The notes: generated by a model not told the origin, from the sequence alone. Shown: positions 24,219 through 36,550, counted from the stretch's first letter. The stretch: DNA of 64,000 nucleotides from Heterodera schachtii (GCA_023374025.1 SIJG01000165.1:171905-235904), one strand, 5' to 3'. A program made the numbers and translations.

Positions 24219-24927
24219 CTATAACGCATATTTTATTTAATTATTTTAAATTCCGTTTAATTCAAATTTTTTATAATAATTCGATGAATAGAAAGAACTC
24301 TCTATATTTTTACTTAAGACAGTTTAAAAAATTTTAATAATTTGTTTGAAAGATCTTTTTTGTTGAGTTGAAAATATTTCTCTTAAACTTTTAAAACCTT
24401 TTATAAATTCCTCAATAAATTATGTTCTATATTTAATAATAACATTTAATATGTTTTGTGATTTAAATAATAATATTTTAAACTTTCAAAATTATAATCA
24501 TTTCTTTTTGAATTGAATATTTTCTCAGCTGAATTATTTTAGGAAAAATGGTTTTTGATAAATTTGTTCAGAAAAAATAACAATATATTCATTTTGGTTA
24601 AATTTTTGAGTATTTCTTATTTTTCGAAATTAAGTCTTATAATTATAGTTTTTCATTTTAACATTATTAATTTTTCAAGTATTCATCGTTATTTTTTTTA
24701 AATAATTTGTTATTTCATTTAGATGGAATTTATTACAATTTAAATTTTAATATAAAAAATGTAGTTAATTTATCATTTCTAAGTTTTGTCTTTATGTTAA
24801 TTGATGCCACTGAAAATACTTGGTATTTTAATGTTCTTTTATTTTTTAAAATATCAAGATTTTAAATTTGGTTAATTTTGGGAGAAGTTATAAATAATTT
24901 TATGCCAAATATTTTCACTTTGATTGC

Positions 24928-25122
24928 TTATTTTTTAATATATATATATATATTTATTGTTATTCTTTTTAAATATTCGTGGCGATGACATAATGTAGCA
25001 ATTTGACCATTGAAGATATTCTTTTTGGCCCGCGAGGTGGCCTCTCCGAAAGTTTTATATTTGATTTGATGCTCCTGGATAAAAATTTGAACTAAGTGCT
25101 CCATATTTTTATCCATGTTCAT
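24928..25122 (-). CDS. hypothetical frame related to the tail of the transposase locus at 53.7 kb
   Basis: Starts MNMDKNMEHLVQIFIQEHQ and contains GEATSRAKKNIF, then TLCHRHEYLKR; the last residues are low-complexity and probably intronic. The same DNA, more diverged, occurs downstream of the ISXO2-like exon at about 53675-53850, where TLCGCQEYLKR is kept but a stop interrupts the start. It loosely recalls a cathepsin propeptide (I29), but the second copy lowers that option. It may be a mobile-element tail or a host gene. Confidence 0.35.
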   Translation of the reverse strand: MNMDKNMEHLVQIFIQEHQIKYKTFGEATSRAKKNIFNGQIATLCHRHEYLKRITINIYIYIKK

Positions 25123-25857
25123 ATTATTAATTTTCGATTAAATATTTCATTACATTTTTATAAACAAATTCTATATCCAATTATTTCTTTTAACTTTAAT
25201 GTCTTTATTAAAAATCAAAATTATTTTTTCTTATGATAAATTGTAATTTCAAAGGTTTTTATTTATTTATATGTTTTATAAGTGAAGCGCGGTGAGGTTT
25301 TCATCCTATTGTGCAAAAATTAGTTGTTTTTTGAATTTATATAATTATTTGTTTAATTTAAGTTTCTGATAATTTAAATGTAATTGTGATAGATTAATAA
25401 AATTTTTAAATGTATTTTTTAATAAATTTTCAAGCTTTAATTCTTTTTATTTAAATTTATTTTCAATTTTAATGACTAATACTATTTTTTAACAAAATTT
25501 TTAAATTATTATTTTTCATTATAATCATGTTTCAAACGAAATGAATATTTTAGATAAAAAAATTTTGTCTATTAATAAAAATTTTGAAAGTCTTTTAATT
25601 TTCATTTGCTTTAATTCACATTTTTTTTATCATACTCATATGCTTAAATTATTCAATTTGTCTGTCCAACGCTCAATTTATATTTGTTCTATAACATTAT
25701 ATAAATGAAAACTATAGTTTACTATTTTGCTTTATTATTTTTTTGGGTTTTGTATTAATTTTTTTATTTGTTTTTGTTGAAAATCAATTATTTTATCAAA
25801 TTTTTTTTCTCAATTTTAGAGTTAGAAATAAGAAAGTTGTTCTTTTTATAAAAACAG

Positions 25858-25884
25858 CCTTTCAATCATAATTCATAAACTCAG
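25858..25884 (+). CDS. candidate 27-nt microexon
   Basis: Bounded by TATAAAAACAG and CAG|GTAATA. One frame is open (LSIIIHKL). Could also be a chance pair of splice-like sites. Confidence 0.15.
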
Positions 25885-26385
25885 GTAATAACTGTTTAGG
25901 AATAAAATTAACATATTAATAAATTTTTAATTTCTTCTAAATAAGTTCAATTCTGCGGTATTTTATTTTGTTTTTTTTTATATGTAAATATAAAAATGCA
26001 ATTTAATTTTAATATTTTTTAAATTTATTTAAAATAATAAATTATTAATATTCAAGAATTTGAAATAAATAGCAATAATAACAATAATAATAATTAAATA
26101 AAAGAATATTTATGCAGAACTGAATTAAAAAATAGCATAAAAACAGATAAAATGATGAAAACATCAATAAGCTAAATTATAACAAAGAAAATTAAATATA
26201 ATCACCTTAAATTTCTTTAAATATATTTACCGGAATTACTTTATAAAAAAGTGAGTTATTTCATTATTACCATTCCTCAATTTTACCTATCAATAATTAT
26301 TCCAAATTTTCTGAAATAAAAAATAATTTCTTATATGTTGTAAAAAAGCGATCTATTAACAAAATATAATCATAATTAATGGGAT

Positions 26386-26505
26386 ATGAAAGGAATTGGC
26401 AAATACATTCAAGCAGGCGATAGCTTTCGCCAAAAACTGCCTGACGATGCGTACGAAAAGAAGGCACAATTTTACACAACTTTTTTTGCCATGAATATAG
26501 GATAA
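26386..26505 (+). CDS. candidate exon or small ORF
   Basis: ATG at 26386, or acceptor AAAG at 26392, then GIGKYIQAGDSFRQKLPDDA and YEKKAQFYTTFF before TAA. Codons are balanced and the composition hydrophilic. The minus strand is also open, but less protein-like in my view. Confidence 0.28.
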   Translation: MKGIGKYIQAGDSFRQKLPDDAYEKKAQFYTTFFAMNIG

Positions 26506-27271
26506 ATAGAAGCAAAAATAACTTACGGAATATTTATTAAAATAGCAAGAAATTAAAAGGTTGTGGTTTCTAAAATTATATAAAATAATAATGGAAAAAA
26601 TAATTGAACGGATACCAAAGTTAGATATAAAAATAAAATTGCGCTGTCCATTTAAAAAGTTTAGCAAATTAAAATTTTTGTTTATAATTTCGTCTCCCAA
26701 AGATTAGCATTTTTGTGAGGGTATATAAATTTTGATTAAGATTGATAGAGAAAAAATAGTAATTAAATGTTTAACTTCATATATTATAAGGAAATAAAAA
26801 ATCAAAATAATATAAAAATCAAAATACGAAAAAATACTCTAAATGTTAAAGATTGAACGCTGTTATACTATGTCTTACAAAATAATTAAAAATTATGAAT
26901 AGGCTTATTCTTTGAACTAATATAAATTATATTTATACATCAAAGATAAAAAAATTTCATTATTAATTTTCAAAATAAATACTTAATTATGGATCATTAG
27001 TAAATATTTGCGCTAAAGGACTGACTTATTCTAGTAAGAAATCTAAACCTTAATATTCTAATAAAAAAAAACGAAAAATAAGGAATATCAGAGAAAAAGA
27101 AAAATCAAGCGTATAAAAATAGGTGCTTTATAATATAGATTTTTGATGAATAGACTTATAAAGAAAATAATTAATTTTATTATGACATGATACAAATTTT
27201 TACTGATAAAAATTATTTAAATGAAGATATTAATAAACGAATGGAATAAAAAATTACAAACAATTATTGAG

Positions 27272-27360
27272 TCAATGAGCTTAGTGAAGTTCAGAACGCT
27301 GTTCAGGAACTGATTCAGCGCACCAATCCTCTTCAAAAATTTAAAATCCGGCTAATATAA
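27272..27360 (+). CDS. candidate terminal exon
   Basis: After ATTATTGAG the frame reads NELSEVQNAVQELIQRTNPL, then a stop. Helical, glutamine-rich. It follows the previous candidate by 0.8 kb, which contains a stop, so they are not simply joined. Confidence 0.3.
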
Positions 27361-27819
27361 TGACTTGTTCAAAAACCTAATAATAAACTAAAAAAGGATG
27401 TATTTTACTTTTATGTAATATATTAAATAATAATTCAAAAACTTAAATGTAAATAAAAAAGAATATTTTATTTAAGTGAAGATAAAAATTTCAAGATCCT
27501 CTTCTCTAGGAAACAATAATCAGAAATATAAAATTAATTCAAACATTAAAAAAATTATTATAATTTAGTTAATTCCAGTTTTGTTCTGCTAATATTATAA
27601 AACTGAATACATGCAATTCAGTTTTCATATAAAATTTTGCTTTTTTACGCGTTTTGATTTATCGCCCGAACTCATTAATTAAAATGTTCTTAAATATTTT
27701 AATAATTTTAATTCTGAAATTCCTAAATGAAAAGCGCTTATTAGAACCATATGAAAAAATAATTTTTTTTTAAAATTCTTTCTTTGGTTAATTTTATCAA
27801 CAAACTTTAACTTTTTCAG

Positions 27820-27868
27820 ATAAGAGAAGACATTGGTCAATTCGACGGGAAAATTAATTATTTAAATG
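27820..27868 (+). CDS. candidate exon A of a two-exon frame
   Basis: Acceptor ACTTTTTCAG and donor ATG|GTAAAC. Reads IREDIGQFDGKINYLN plus one base. The following 43-nt intron (27869-27911) ends TTTCATAG; its length suits a nematode, and the phase joins exactly to exon B. Unknown function. Confidence 0.4.
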
Positions 27869-27911
27869 GTAAACATTAGGTTCAAAGAATCAATTTTTTA
27901 TAATTTCATAG

Positions 27912-28036
27912 AGAGTATCACTCCATGCATTCTTCTCAGCAAAATATGTGAATTTTATTATTTATTAAATATGCACTTTGATGGCTTCGAAATACTGTTC
28001 ATGAAAATTTTAGTTGTATTTTATAAATTTATTTAA
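27912..28036 (+). CDS. candidate exon B of the two-exon frame
   Basis: Continues in phase from exon A: the joining codon gives E, then SITPCILLSKICEFYYLLNM and a further HFDGFEILFMK before a stop. A GTATTT donor-like site within it may end the exon earlier. Not recognised. Confidence 0.38.
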
Positions 28037-28820
28037 ATTAACAGCGCATAGACTTGGGTTTTTAAGGTTATTTATTTTTTATGATTATTTCTTTTTATAT
28101 CATTCATATTCTGTAAAATTTGCACTAATATTTTTTTAAATAAAATATTTTTTATATATTAATAAAATATCATGAGATTTATAAGGAAAAAACTACTTTT
28201 TCATTATAATTGTATGCACATTAGTTCGTTTTTCTATAGTAAATATTCTTTATCATTTATAACCAATGATTTGAAATAGTTTGATTTATATATATTTTTT
28301 AATTGCTATTGTATTAAAAATTCAAAGAATTTCGATGAATTCACTTTAGACTTTACTTTTTTAATAATTAGAAACAATTTAACTTATTCCATATGGTATA
28401 ATTTATATATTGTGCAAAATATTTAAAAAAATTCTTTTATTCTTCGGATATTTTAGGTTTTGTTGGTATTTTTTTATGTTTTAAATCGAATTAATTTTAA
28501 ATATTTGCACAAAAAATAAATGCTTTTTACATCAAAGATCGCATCATATTCTTAAAATTTATCATTTTACTTTATTTTTGATAATTATGAATTATTTTAT
28601 TCGTTAGTTTTTGGTTTAATAATAATAAAATAAATGAACTACTACTTTGTATTTTTTATTTTGCTTTTTAAAATATTTTATAAAAATTGTTTTTATTTTT
28701 ATTTTATTATAAATTTTTGTTTTAAAATTTTATATGCACTGTTTATCTTATTTTGTTTTTATTGCTTAATTAATAATACCTCAAGTTATTTCATTTAAAA
28801 TCGTAAAGTTACATTTAAAG

Positions 28821-28894
28821 GAATCTCCGATAAAAAAATTAGCATATTAATAGAATTTGAAGCTGATATAGGGAAAAATTCCAGCGATGATTAA
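28821..28894 (+). CDS. candidate terminal exon
   Basis: After ACATTTAAAG the frame reads ISDKKISILIEFEADIGKNS and ends in DD then TAA. The acidic C-terminus is unlike background translation. It may belong with 27820-28036 as a later exon; phase can be made to fit but is unproven. Confidence 0.32.
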
Positions 28895-30021
28895 TTATTT
28901 ATTTATTTTTTGTTTACGCTTTAAAAATTTTTTTAAATTATTCATTTTATTTATAATGAATGATTTTTTTAGCAAGATAAATAAATGAAACAAAGAAATT
29001 AGCGTTACTAAAAATTGAGCTTTGAATTTTATTTTATTGATTTTTTATTTTCAAGTTTTATTTTCTTTATATCTAATTAATTTAAAAATTCAAATTCTTT
29101 TTATGTGTCGACGCTAATTTTTTTTGCAGTTTTGATTTTAAATTAAATTAAATATTTCTTGATATATTTTTTTAATGAAAATAGTTATTAAATGATTATT
29201 TAAAATTTTTAGAATATTTCTTGTTATAATTATTACATGTTTTATTTTATTATTTATTGAATGACGGAAATTAATATAATTAAGTGGCAACTTTTAGTTT
29301 ATATATTTTAATATTAAGTTAATTCACATGACACCAAATGACCAAATTTTGTTGAATCATTATCGATCAGCTTTAATTATCTGCTAATTTAACTTCTTTT
29401 TTTTTTGTCGATAAATATTTTTTGAACAATTGTTTTCATTTTAGATGTATTGGAATTTAAATTAAGTTTATGATTTTTTAGCTCTTTTCACGATTTTTCC
29501 TTCATATTTATTATACAAATAGATAAAAAATTATATTTAGTTAATTTTGCGAGATTTGTTGTGTCTTAACAGAAAAGATCTTTTTGCATTATCAGCAGAT
29601 GTGAGGTTTTAGCCTCATTTTTTGGGTCTAAAATTTACATCAATAAAATTAATAATAATAATCTTTAAATACTTCCTTCTCCGACAGTGCATATGTATAT
29701 GAATTCATTTTAATACTAAAATTCTAGTATTTATTTTGAATGTATGGTTATTTTAGTTTTCTTTTTTTTTGAAAATTCAAAGTAAATAATTTTTTATAGT
29801 ATTATAATTAGTAATTTACATTGTCAAAAAAAATTAACGCACTTCAAGCGTCCTGTTTCGAATTTTATAATTTCCTTTAACTAAAGAATTAATTATTTAA
29901 TTTCACGAATATTTAATAATGAAATACTATTACTATTGTACTTTATTACTGGTTAAACTGATCTTTAAATTCATTGTTAGTGAAGAATAATATGGTATTT
30001 TAATTACGGATTGTTTAATAG

Positions 30022-30061
30022 TGCATTATCTATCTAATTAATAACTGCACTGGGATGACCC
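30022..30061 (+). CDS. candidate exon, 40 nt
   Basis: Bounded by TTGTTTAATAG and GTAAAA. Reads CIIYLINNCTGMT plus one base. Confidence 0.25.
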
Positions 30062-30135
30062 GTAAAAACCGCCAATTGGGTGTTTTTTAGAAAAGCTTAA
30101 TTTCTTAATAAAGTTAATACATCGGTGCTAAGTCA

Positions 30136-30375
30136 TTGCGCAAAAAGTGCAAAAACAGGGCACTTCGCAAAAACTGCAATAATTGGCGTTTCGCGAAAAA
30201 AGCAATTTTATTTAACATAAGAGAACGGCCTAATCAGTACGGTTTTTGTGATAAAAAAAATTTAATTATTTCAAATATGTGTTTCAACCATTACCATAAC
30301 ACAGCACTGCAAAAAAACAAAGCAAATAAAATTATAATTAAGCTTATAAAAATTAAGTTCTTTTTATTTTTCTAG
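30136..30375 (+). CDS. 79-codon ORF, doubtful
   Basis: Begins MRKKCKNRALRKNCNNWRFA. The lysine and arginine content comes from imperfect repeats of CGCAAAAA-TGCAA in the DNA, and an AATTGGCG/CGCCAATT inverted pair (30070 and 30181) hints at a small repetitive element. The tail is low-complexity. Probably not a gene. Confidence 0.15.
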   Translation: MRKKCKNRALRKNCNNWRFAKKAILFNIRERPNQYGFCDKKNLIISNMCFNHYHNTALQKNKANKIIIKLIKIKFFLFF

Positions 30376-31088
30376 CAAATATAAAGAATCAAAGAATCGC
30401 GAGGAATAATAGTTTTTATTATTCTTAATGATTTAGTTTAAATATATTTAATAATTTTTTTGACAAATGATTGCCTGTCCAAGTTCAATTTGAGAACTTG
30501 AGCGCAGCTTCATACTCTTTTATATAAATTGTTTTTGCGAAAAAACATTTGAATATTTCAATTTTTGTCAGTATGAACTCAATAATATATATATAACATT
30601 TTTAGGTTACTTTAATTTACTTATTTTATAATTTAACGACTTATTTCTTCATTTTAATTTTTTTAGTTTAATGTTGAATAAAATAAAATTTTATTAAATA
30701 AAAAATCATTATTTTGTATAAAAATAAATTAAAATTATACGGACTTTTGGAAAAATTAAATTAATAGAAAATAAACAGAAAATTAAAAAATGTTTTTTTC
30801 ATTTGATAAAATATGTAAAATTAAAATTTATTTTCATATAAAAACTTTTTATGTAATATTAAAATTTATTTTCATAAATTCACTTTGCTAACTCATTGTG
30901 CTTTGTGTTTTGCCAATTTCTTAAAATTAATTTTTATTTATTATGCAAATTAGAGCATTTAAATAATTCCGCAATAACAATATTTTTATTCGATTTAGCA
31001 TTTTTTATTATTTAATATTCCTTGAAAATACTGCTTAAGTAATTTTTAAGCAAGTTGATTTTATCACTTTTTATGACAACTGTTTTAG

Positions 31089-31110
31089 CTGTCCATCGGA
31101 ATACTACTTG
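31089..31110 (+). CDS. candidate 22-nt microexon
   Basis: Between ACTGTTTTAG and GTGTTA; reads LSIGILL. A second frame continues through as CPSEYYLVLIVKTQNDYLIF, so the true use is open. Confidence 0.18.
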
Positions 31111-31210
31111 GTGTTAATTGTTAAGACCCAAAATGACTATTTAATTTTTTTCAAATATTTAAAAAAAAAAAAAAATAATTATTGCTTTTTTATATTATCG
31201 TTTTATTTAA

Positions 31211-31285
31211 TATTCTTTCACATTCAAGTTGGTTAACGCACGGAAGACCAGCGTTGTCATTGCAGTTTGTTCATCAGTTTTTTAA
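31211..31285 (+). CDS. candidate terminal exon
   Basis: Open from a TAA to the next TAA; reads KLVNARKTSVVIAVCSSVF after a TTCAAG acceptor-like site at 31223-31228. Balanced codons. Unknown. Confidence 0.27.
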   Translation, partial: YSFTFKLVNARKTSVVIAVCSSVF

Positions 31286-31442
31286 TTAATTTATGTTTAA
31301 ATTTTGAGAAAGAATAAAATATAAAAATGTTTTATTTATTTTTTTTGACTAGAAACTTCTAAATATATTTCTTCGAAGACTGTGACTCATTATAAAAGGC
31401 ACACTAGAAGTTATTCATAAATTACAGTATTCATTTTTTCTA

Positions 31443-31469
31443 ATGACTATTCAGTTTCTGTTCTTTTGC
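31443..31469 (+). CDS. candidate first exon of a secreted peptide
   Basis: ATG followed by MTIQFLFFC, hydrophobic like a signal peptide start, ending at donor GTATCT in phase 0. Phase fits the islet at 31685. Confidence 0.25.
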
Positions 31470-31684
31470 GTATCTACATTAATAATTTTTTAAATTTATT
31501 TATTAGGTGTGGTGTTTTATATATTATTATTTGATTCCATTTGAATTAATGTTACTATTAATTATAATTTCAGGTGAATTTATTTTAATGTTCATAAAAT
31601 CAATACTTTTATATTTTAATAGTTAAGTTTAATTCAATAAGTTTATGATTATCATAAAAAAATTATGCTTTTTATACAAAACAG

Positions 31685-31741
31685 TATCCTCTCGGTTCCG
31701 TGGCCTCCACGCAAAACGGTGAGCCTTTGGTACAATTATAG
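31685..31741 (+). CDS. candidate second exon of the secreted peptide
   Basis: Acceptor TACAAAACAG. Reads YPLGSVASTQNGEPLVQL then TAG if read through, or may be spliced at AACG|GTGAGC (31718/31719). Joined to 31443-31469 this would be a 27-residue secreted peptide. The 215-nt intron contains a further CAG|GTGAAT site at 31573. Confidence 0.28.
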   Translation, partial: YPLGSVASTQNGEPLVQL

Positions 31742-32700
31742 CTACAGAAGCAAGGCTTCTTAATAGATATGAAAATGAATTTCTTTATTAATTTATTTCT
31801 CAATTATTGTGGAAAATTTTTAATCATATATATTTGAAGAACATTTGGTTGTAATTTAGGAAATGTGATAAATTCATGAAAAATTAAATGCATTCACAAG
31901 AAGATCATTTGATTTTTTTCTGGATTTATTTTTATGAGATTTTTAATATTAGGATTTAATTTATAGTTATGTAACATTATTAATTAGTGAGTTTATTGTA
32001 TACATTTTATCTTTAAGCAGAAACTATTTATTATATTGGATTGCAAAATTGATGAACTTAATTTAATAAATAATTTAATATTTCTTCCTTCTCCCGCAAT
32101 CCTATGTAAATGATTATACTAATTTTTGTTTAATTTTTACCATAATTTTATATATTGTATACCATATAATCCTGTTCTAGTTTTTTAAAATTATTTGTTA
32201 AATAAATGAATAACCTTCATTTGAAATTTTAAATAGCAAATCCATTTTTCTGGGTTCATTTTTCACTAGCAATGCATTGCTTTAATTTTTCCCCTTTGTA
32301 ATATAATTATTTAATTTATTAAAGCTATCTATAATTATATTTCTCTTAATTTTTTCATTTATATTTCTCATAGTTATTAGCTCAATTTTTTTCAGGTTTT
32401 AAATTTAAACCATTTGAACAATATTGATGATTGTTCTGGTGTTTAAATAATTGTCATAGGTTCAATGCTCAATTCGCAATTAGTTTTTTAAACTTTTATT
32501 TTATTTACATGATCTGTAGCTTGTCTGTTTGGGTATAGCTGTTCTCTATGTATTTCGATAAATTTATTTTGTTAATCTTTTTTCTTTAATATATTATATT
32601 TTAATTAAATGAAAGAAAAATAATTTTTTTTTGTTTTGTTTTATGTTTTTGTTCTTTACATCATTTCGTATTGAAGTTTTGATTTTTAAAAGCAATAAAG

Positions 32701-32784
32701 CGGTTTTTCTTTGTGCATTCATCTTTTCCAATGAATGCAAAAAAATGTAATTTCGCCGAAGATTGCGGACTAATTAAACAATAA
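32701..32784 (+). CDS. candidate terminal exon
   Basis: After AATAAAG the frame reads RFFFVHSSFPMNAKKCNFAE then DCGLIKQ and stops. CX5C spacing is seen; too short to assign to a zinc-finger family. Confidence 0.25.
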   Translation, partial: RFFFVHSSFPMNAKKCNFAEDCGLIKQ

Positions 32785-33203
32785 TTGGCAATCATTTAAT
32801 TGCAAGAAATTTGTTTTGCTTATTTCTTTATTGTTCAAATAGAAAAGACTTTTGAGTTATGAGGAATTATAACAAAAGATTAAAAAAATAAAATAAATTA
32901 ATTATTCCTAACTCTCTACAATAAAACAATAATTGATGAAAAACTTTATTTTTTCGAATTTCTGTTTTTTTTATTATTTGATAATTTATTAGTTGTTTCA
33001 TTTTCATTCAATTTATACTTAAGGAAATGTGCTTCCTAACTTAATTATTTACGATTTGGGCGCATTTTTTGGTTTCAGTGATAGATGTTTTAATTTTGGA
33101 GATTAAGAGAAATTGAATATTTATGGTAAATAATTAAGATTTTTTGCGCCATTTTCCAAGTTTGAATTTGGCGCCAATGAATATCGAGTTAAGTGCCGCC
33201 GAT

Positions 33204-33744
33204 TTAGCGATATTTATTTTTGCACTTGAATTGTGCCATCGATTTTGAATAACAATTGAGGAATAAAAAAATGCTTATTTCAATTAAATTTATTTTTTAA
33301 CTAAAAATTGCCAACTGTCATTGTTGAACAAACATTAAAATTTATTTTGTTGAGCGTAATATTAATTTTATATTATTATTATTTTAAACATAATTTGTGA
33401 TTAATATAAAATTTTTGTCTCAAATTTGTTTATATTTTCAAGATGCTTTAGCATTTAAATATTAATTCATATACATAAGTTTATTGTATTAATTAAATAA
33501 ATATATTTTTTTTGTTAATATTCCTATGTTCTTGATATATTTTATCGAAAGTTTCTATACTTTACTCTTGTTCACATCAGCATTTGATTCTTGGCTTTTT
33601 ATTGTTTCGTTATTCACGCTTAATGCAAAAAATGTATTTTTATTTATACAAATAAATTTAAATAATAATGTCCATTAATGAAAATTTTAAAAATCATTTA
33701 ATTTAATTTGAATTGTGTTAATTAAATATACTGTCAATTAAAAA
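33204..33744 (+). repeat. tandem duplication, unit 1
   Basis: Matches 33780-34312 in direct orientation at an offset of about 570 bp with moderate divergence. Just upstream (33135-33230) is an islet reading FFAPFSKFEFGANEYRVKCR that is not present in unit 2. Confidence 0.88.
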
Positions 33745-33779
33745 GAGATAAGAGAAATTGAATTAATTAATTAATTAAT

Positions 33780-34312
33780 TTAGCGATATTTATCTTTGCT
33801 CTTGAATTTGGTGTCATCGATTAATTGACCAACAATTGAGGAATAAAAATGCTTATTTCAATAAAATTTATTTTTTAACTAAAAATTGCCATTTTTCCTT
33901 GTTTAACAAACATTAAAATTTAATTTGTTGAGCGTAATATTAATATTAATATTTATTTTATTTTATTTTATTTTAAATAGTAATTTTGTGATTAATATCA
34001 AATTTTGTCTAGATTCTTTAGCAATTTAAATATTACTTCATAAACATAAGTTTATTGTATTTATTAAATAATTTTTTTGTTAACCTTCCTATATTCTTGT
34101 TATATTTTATGGAAAGTTTCTATACTTTACACTTGTTCACATCAGCATTTGATTCATGGCTTCTTATTGTTTCGTTATTATCATCCTAATGCAAAAAAAG
34201 AATATTTTTATTTATATAAATAAATTTAAATAATAATGTCCATTAATGAAAATTTTGAAAATCATTTAATTTAATTTGATTTGTGTTAATTAAATATACT
34301 GTCAATTAAAAA
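33780..34312 (+). repeat. tandem duplication, unit 2
   Basis: Diverged second unit. Both units end at CTGTCAATTAAAAA. A short ATTAATTAATTAATT run joins them. Confidence 0.88.
34109..34189 (+). CDS. 26-codon ORF in tandem unit 2, doubtful
   Basis: MESFYTLHLFTSAFDSWLL then IVSLLSS and stop. Unit 1 keeps the same frame (SFYTLLLFTSAFDSWLF) but lacks the ATG and runs on. The conserved frame may only reflect low divergence. Confidence 0.15.
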   Translation: MESFYTLHLFTSAFDSWLLIVSLLSS

Positions 34313-34916
34313 AATATTTTTTATTTAATATTTTTATTGAGTAAGTTATGTATCAAAATTAATAAAAAAAAAAAGAAATTGTTTATATGACTAAAAGAAA
34401 GTAAATTTGTTTTAGTTTCTTTTTAATTTTTTTAAATTTTCCTCATGCATAGTTTTTCCTATGTAATGATTTTCTGGCGAATTCTTGAATTTTATCCAAA
34501 ATCTTATTAGGGTATTAAATTTTTTATTTTAATAAGACGAAACTTTCTTCTTATTTGACTGTATGAAAAAACATTTTTTCACTTTTTTTATTAATTATTA
34601 AATCTATAAATTGTCGACCGAGAATAGACCAATTGTTTTTTAATTAAATATCATTATTAATATGAAAAAACCAATAAAATATTCTTTTACAATTATTTCT
34701 TGACAGTGTTTTGATGATTAATTTAAACTGTTTCTTTTATCATTTATTTATTTGTTTCTATATTATTTTATTCTCACGTAAAGAGTAGTACAAATTTCGT
34801 TGTTTACTCCTTTAAAGAATTTATGCCGATTTAAAAAATTAAATATTTTAAGCTTATTTTATTGTTATATGAAAAGCTTTTAAACATTGTTTTCAATTTT
34901 AAGTACATTATGAAAC

Positions 34917-34948
34917 TTAGTTTCATCATCATCATCATCATCATCATT
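34917..34948 (+). repeat. (ATC)n microsatellite
   Basis: About eight uninterrupted TCA units. They lie in an 85-codon hydrophobic ORF (34862-35119) that owes its isoleucine run to the repeat and is not called as a gene. Confidence 0.9.
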
Positions 34949-35396
34949 ATATTATTATTTATATCTTTTAATACATCATACATATATAAATTGGTTTGCT
35001 GTAGCAAATTATGGCTTTTTAGGTTAATTGGTTTTTTAATGTTTCAAATCTTTGAGTTTTTGGTCCAAGAAATTAAAATTGAATTTGTATTAATATATTT
35101 TATAATTCAAGCTTTTTAGATTTTATTAAGATAACATTAATAAATATTGTAAAAATATATGAATTGAAATTAAAACTCTTCCCAATCCGGAAGTGACCAT
35201 TTATTTTGGATTTAATTTAACTTTTCGATTTCATTTTGTTTTTACATATTTTGAATCAAATTTTTACATTTCATATTGGCTAAAACCAAAATTTTTTAAA
35301 TTTTTTACATCCTATGTTGTGTACAAAACTGGAACTCTTATCACAATTGTATTATTGTTTATATATTCAATTTTATTGATTGATATAAATAATTAG

Positions 35397-35463
35397 AATC
35401 AAAACTCGACCCGGCCACATAAAAAATGTGCGACTTCATGGATTTGTTTTTTCAAGCATATAA
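35397..35463 (+). CDS. candidate terminal exon
   Basis: Follows ATAAATAATTAG; reads IKTRPGHIKNVRLHGFVFSS then I and TAA. The islet is clearly G+C-rich. The minus strand is open as well (MKSHIFYVAGSSFDS), so strand is uncertain. Confidence 0.25.
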
Positions 35464-35635
35464 ACATTATTTCATTCATCAAAAATAAGATTTAAATTAT
35501 TTGTATTTTCTTTAATGGGTTTTAATCACTTCAAATAATTTGGAAAAAAATTTACGTCTTGAACTCAAAATATAAATAAAAATGGTGATAATTTATTTTA
35601 TTTAAAATTTTCAAAACTTGGAAATAATTTTATCT

Positions 35636-35716
35636 ATGTGTTTACATGACCCAACTGGAAATGTGAGTTTCAGAAATGAGTATGTGCTTCATTATTGCTT
35701 GTTTATAATTTTTTGA
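35636..35716 (+). CDS. small ORF, 26 codons
   Basis: MCLHDPTGNVSFRNEYVLHY then CLFIIF and stop. A GTGAGT donor match sits inside it, so it may instead be an exon ending at GGAAAT. Unknown. Confidence 0.2.
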   Translation: MCLHDPTGNVSFRNEYVLHYCLFIIF

Positions 35717-36207
35717 TTTTATGTTTTCTTTCGTTTAAGGAAAAAGATTGCTTATTTTTATGAATACAAAATATTTATTTTATTATCAATAAAAAGTATA
35801 TTTTAAACTTTGTTGATTTTCACATAGAAAATATCATTAAAATTTTTAAGATATGTTTTGTAGATTTCACCCTAATCTTGAAGAATCAATAATTTTATTT
35901 TTATAGATTACATTTTAAGTATTTTATCTCTTATATGTAGTTTTGTTTACTAAATAATTATGAAAATAATTTTAATAAAAACTTTTTTATAGAAATTTAA
36001 TCTGTATCATTTAGTTTTTAGAATTTACTAATTTAATTATCTGATTATCATAAAAAAAAATTTAATGACGTGATTTTGTGTAAATGGTTCCTTTTTAAGC
36101 AAAAAAGCAAAAATTTTATTTTTATTATTCTTAATTAAGCAAATTCCTTAGTCGTATAAAATTCAAAAGAGATTTCTGATATTTTTCTTCCAATGATTTC
36201 ACTACAG

Positions 36208-36277
36208 GATTTACAGTTTTGGAAACATCAATAGTCTTAAAAACCCTGTTGAATTTCAAATTTTATTATTAATTTAA
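36208..36277 (+). CDS. candidate terminal exon
   Basis: Acceptor ATTTCACTACAG; the frame reads IYSFGNINSLKNPVEFQILL then LI and TAA. Good composition, phase 1. Confidence 0.3.
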
Positions 36278-36484
36278 GAAATGCTGTTTTTTAAAAAATC
36301 AAAATTGCTTTTAGAGTGCAATTAAATTTTTCAATTAACATTTTTATTTTTCAGACCAAATATATTTTCTTGGTTTAAAATTTAAAATATTTTTTTCTTT
36401 GCCTCAAAAAGTTGAACATTGATTAAATTGTTAAAAATATTTTATGATCAATATACAAAATGTTAACTTATTAATATTAATTAA

Positions 36485-36550
36485 TACAACAAAGAAATCT
36501 CGTCGCTTTGGATGAACGAAAATAAGTTCCCTTGTGAATTGATTTTATAA
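36485..36550 (+). CDS. candidate terminal exon
   Basis: Open from TAA to TAA; reads EISSLWMNENKFPCELIL with balanced codons. An AAAG at 36491-36494 could be the acceptor. Confidence 0.25.
   Translation, partial: YNKEISSLWMNENKFPCELIL

Larger units (their letters stand above)
28895..33203. other. A+T-rich DNA outside the listed items
   Basis: Besides the called candidates: 29328-29384 (MTPNDQILLNHYRSALIIC and stop), 30470-30520 (open on both strands), 31382-31412 (TVTHYKRHTR between TTCGAAG and GTTATT) and 32510-32560. All too weak for separate calls. Confidence 0.5.

Noticed and set aside
24928..25122. Cathepsin propeptide (I29) assignment
   Set aside because: Only loosely similar, and a related sequence occurs next to a transposase exon instead of a protease.
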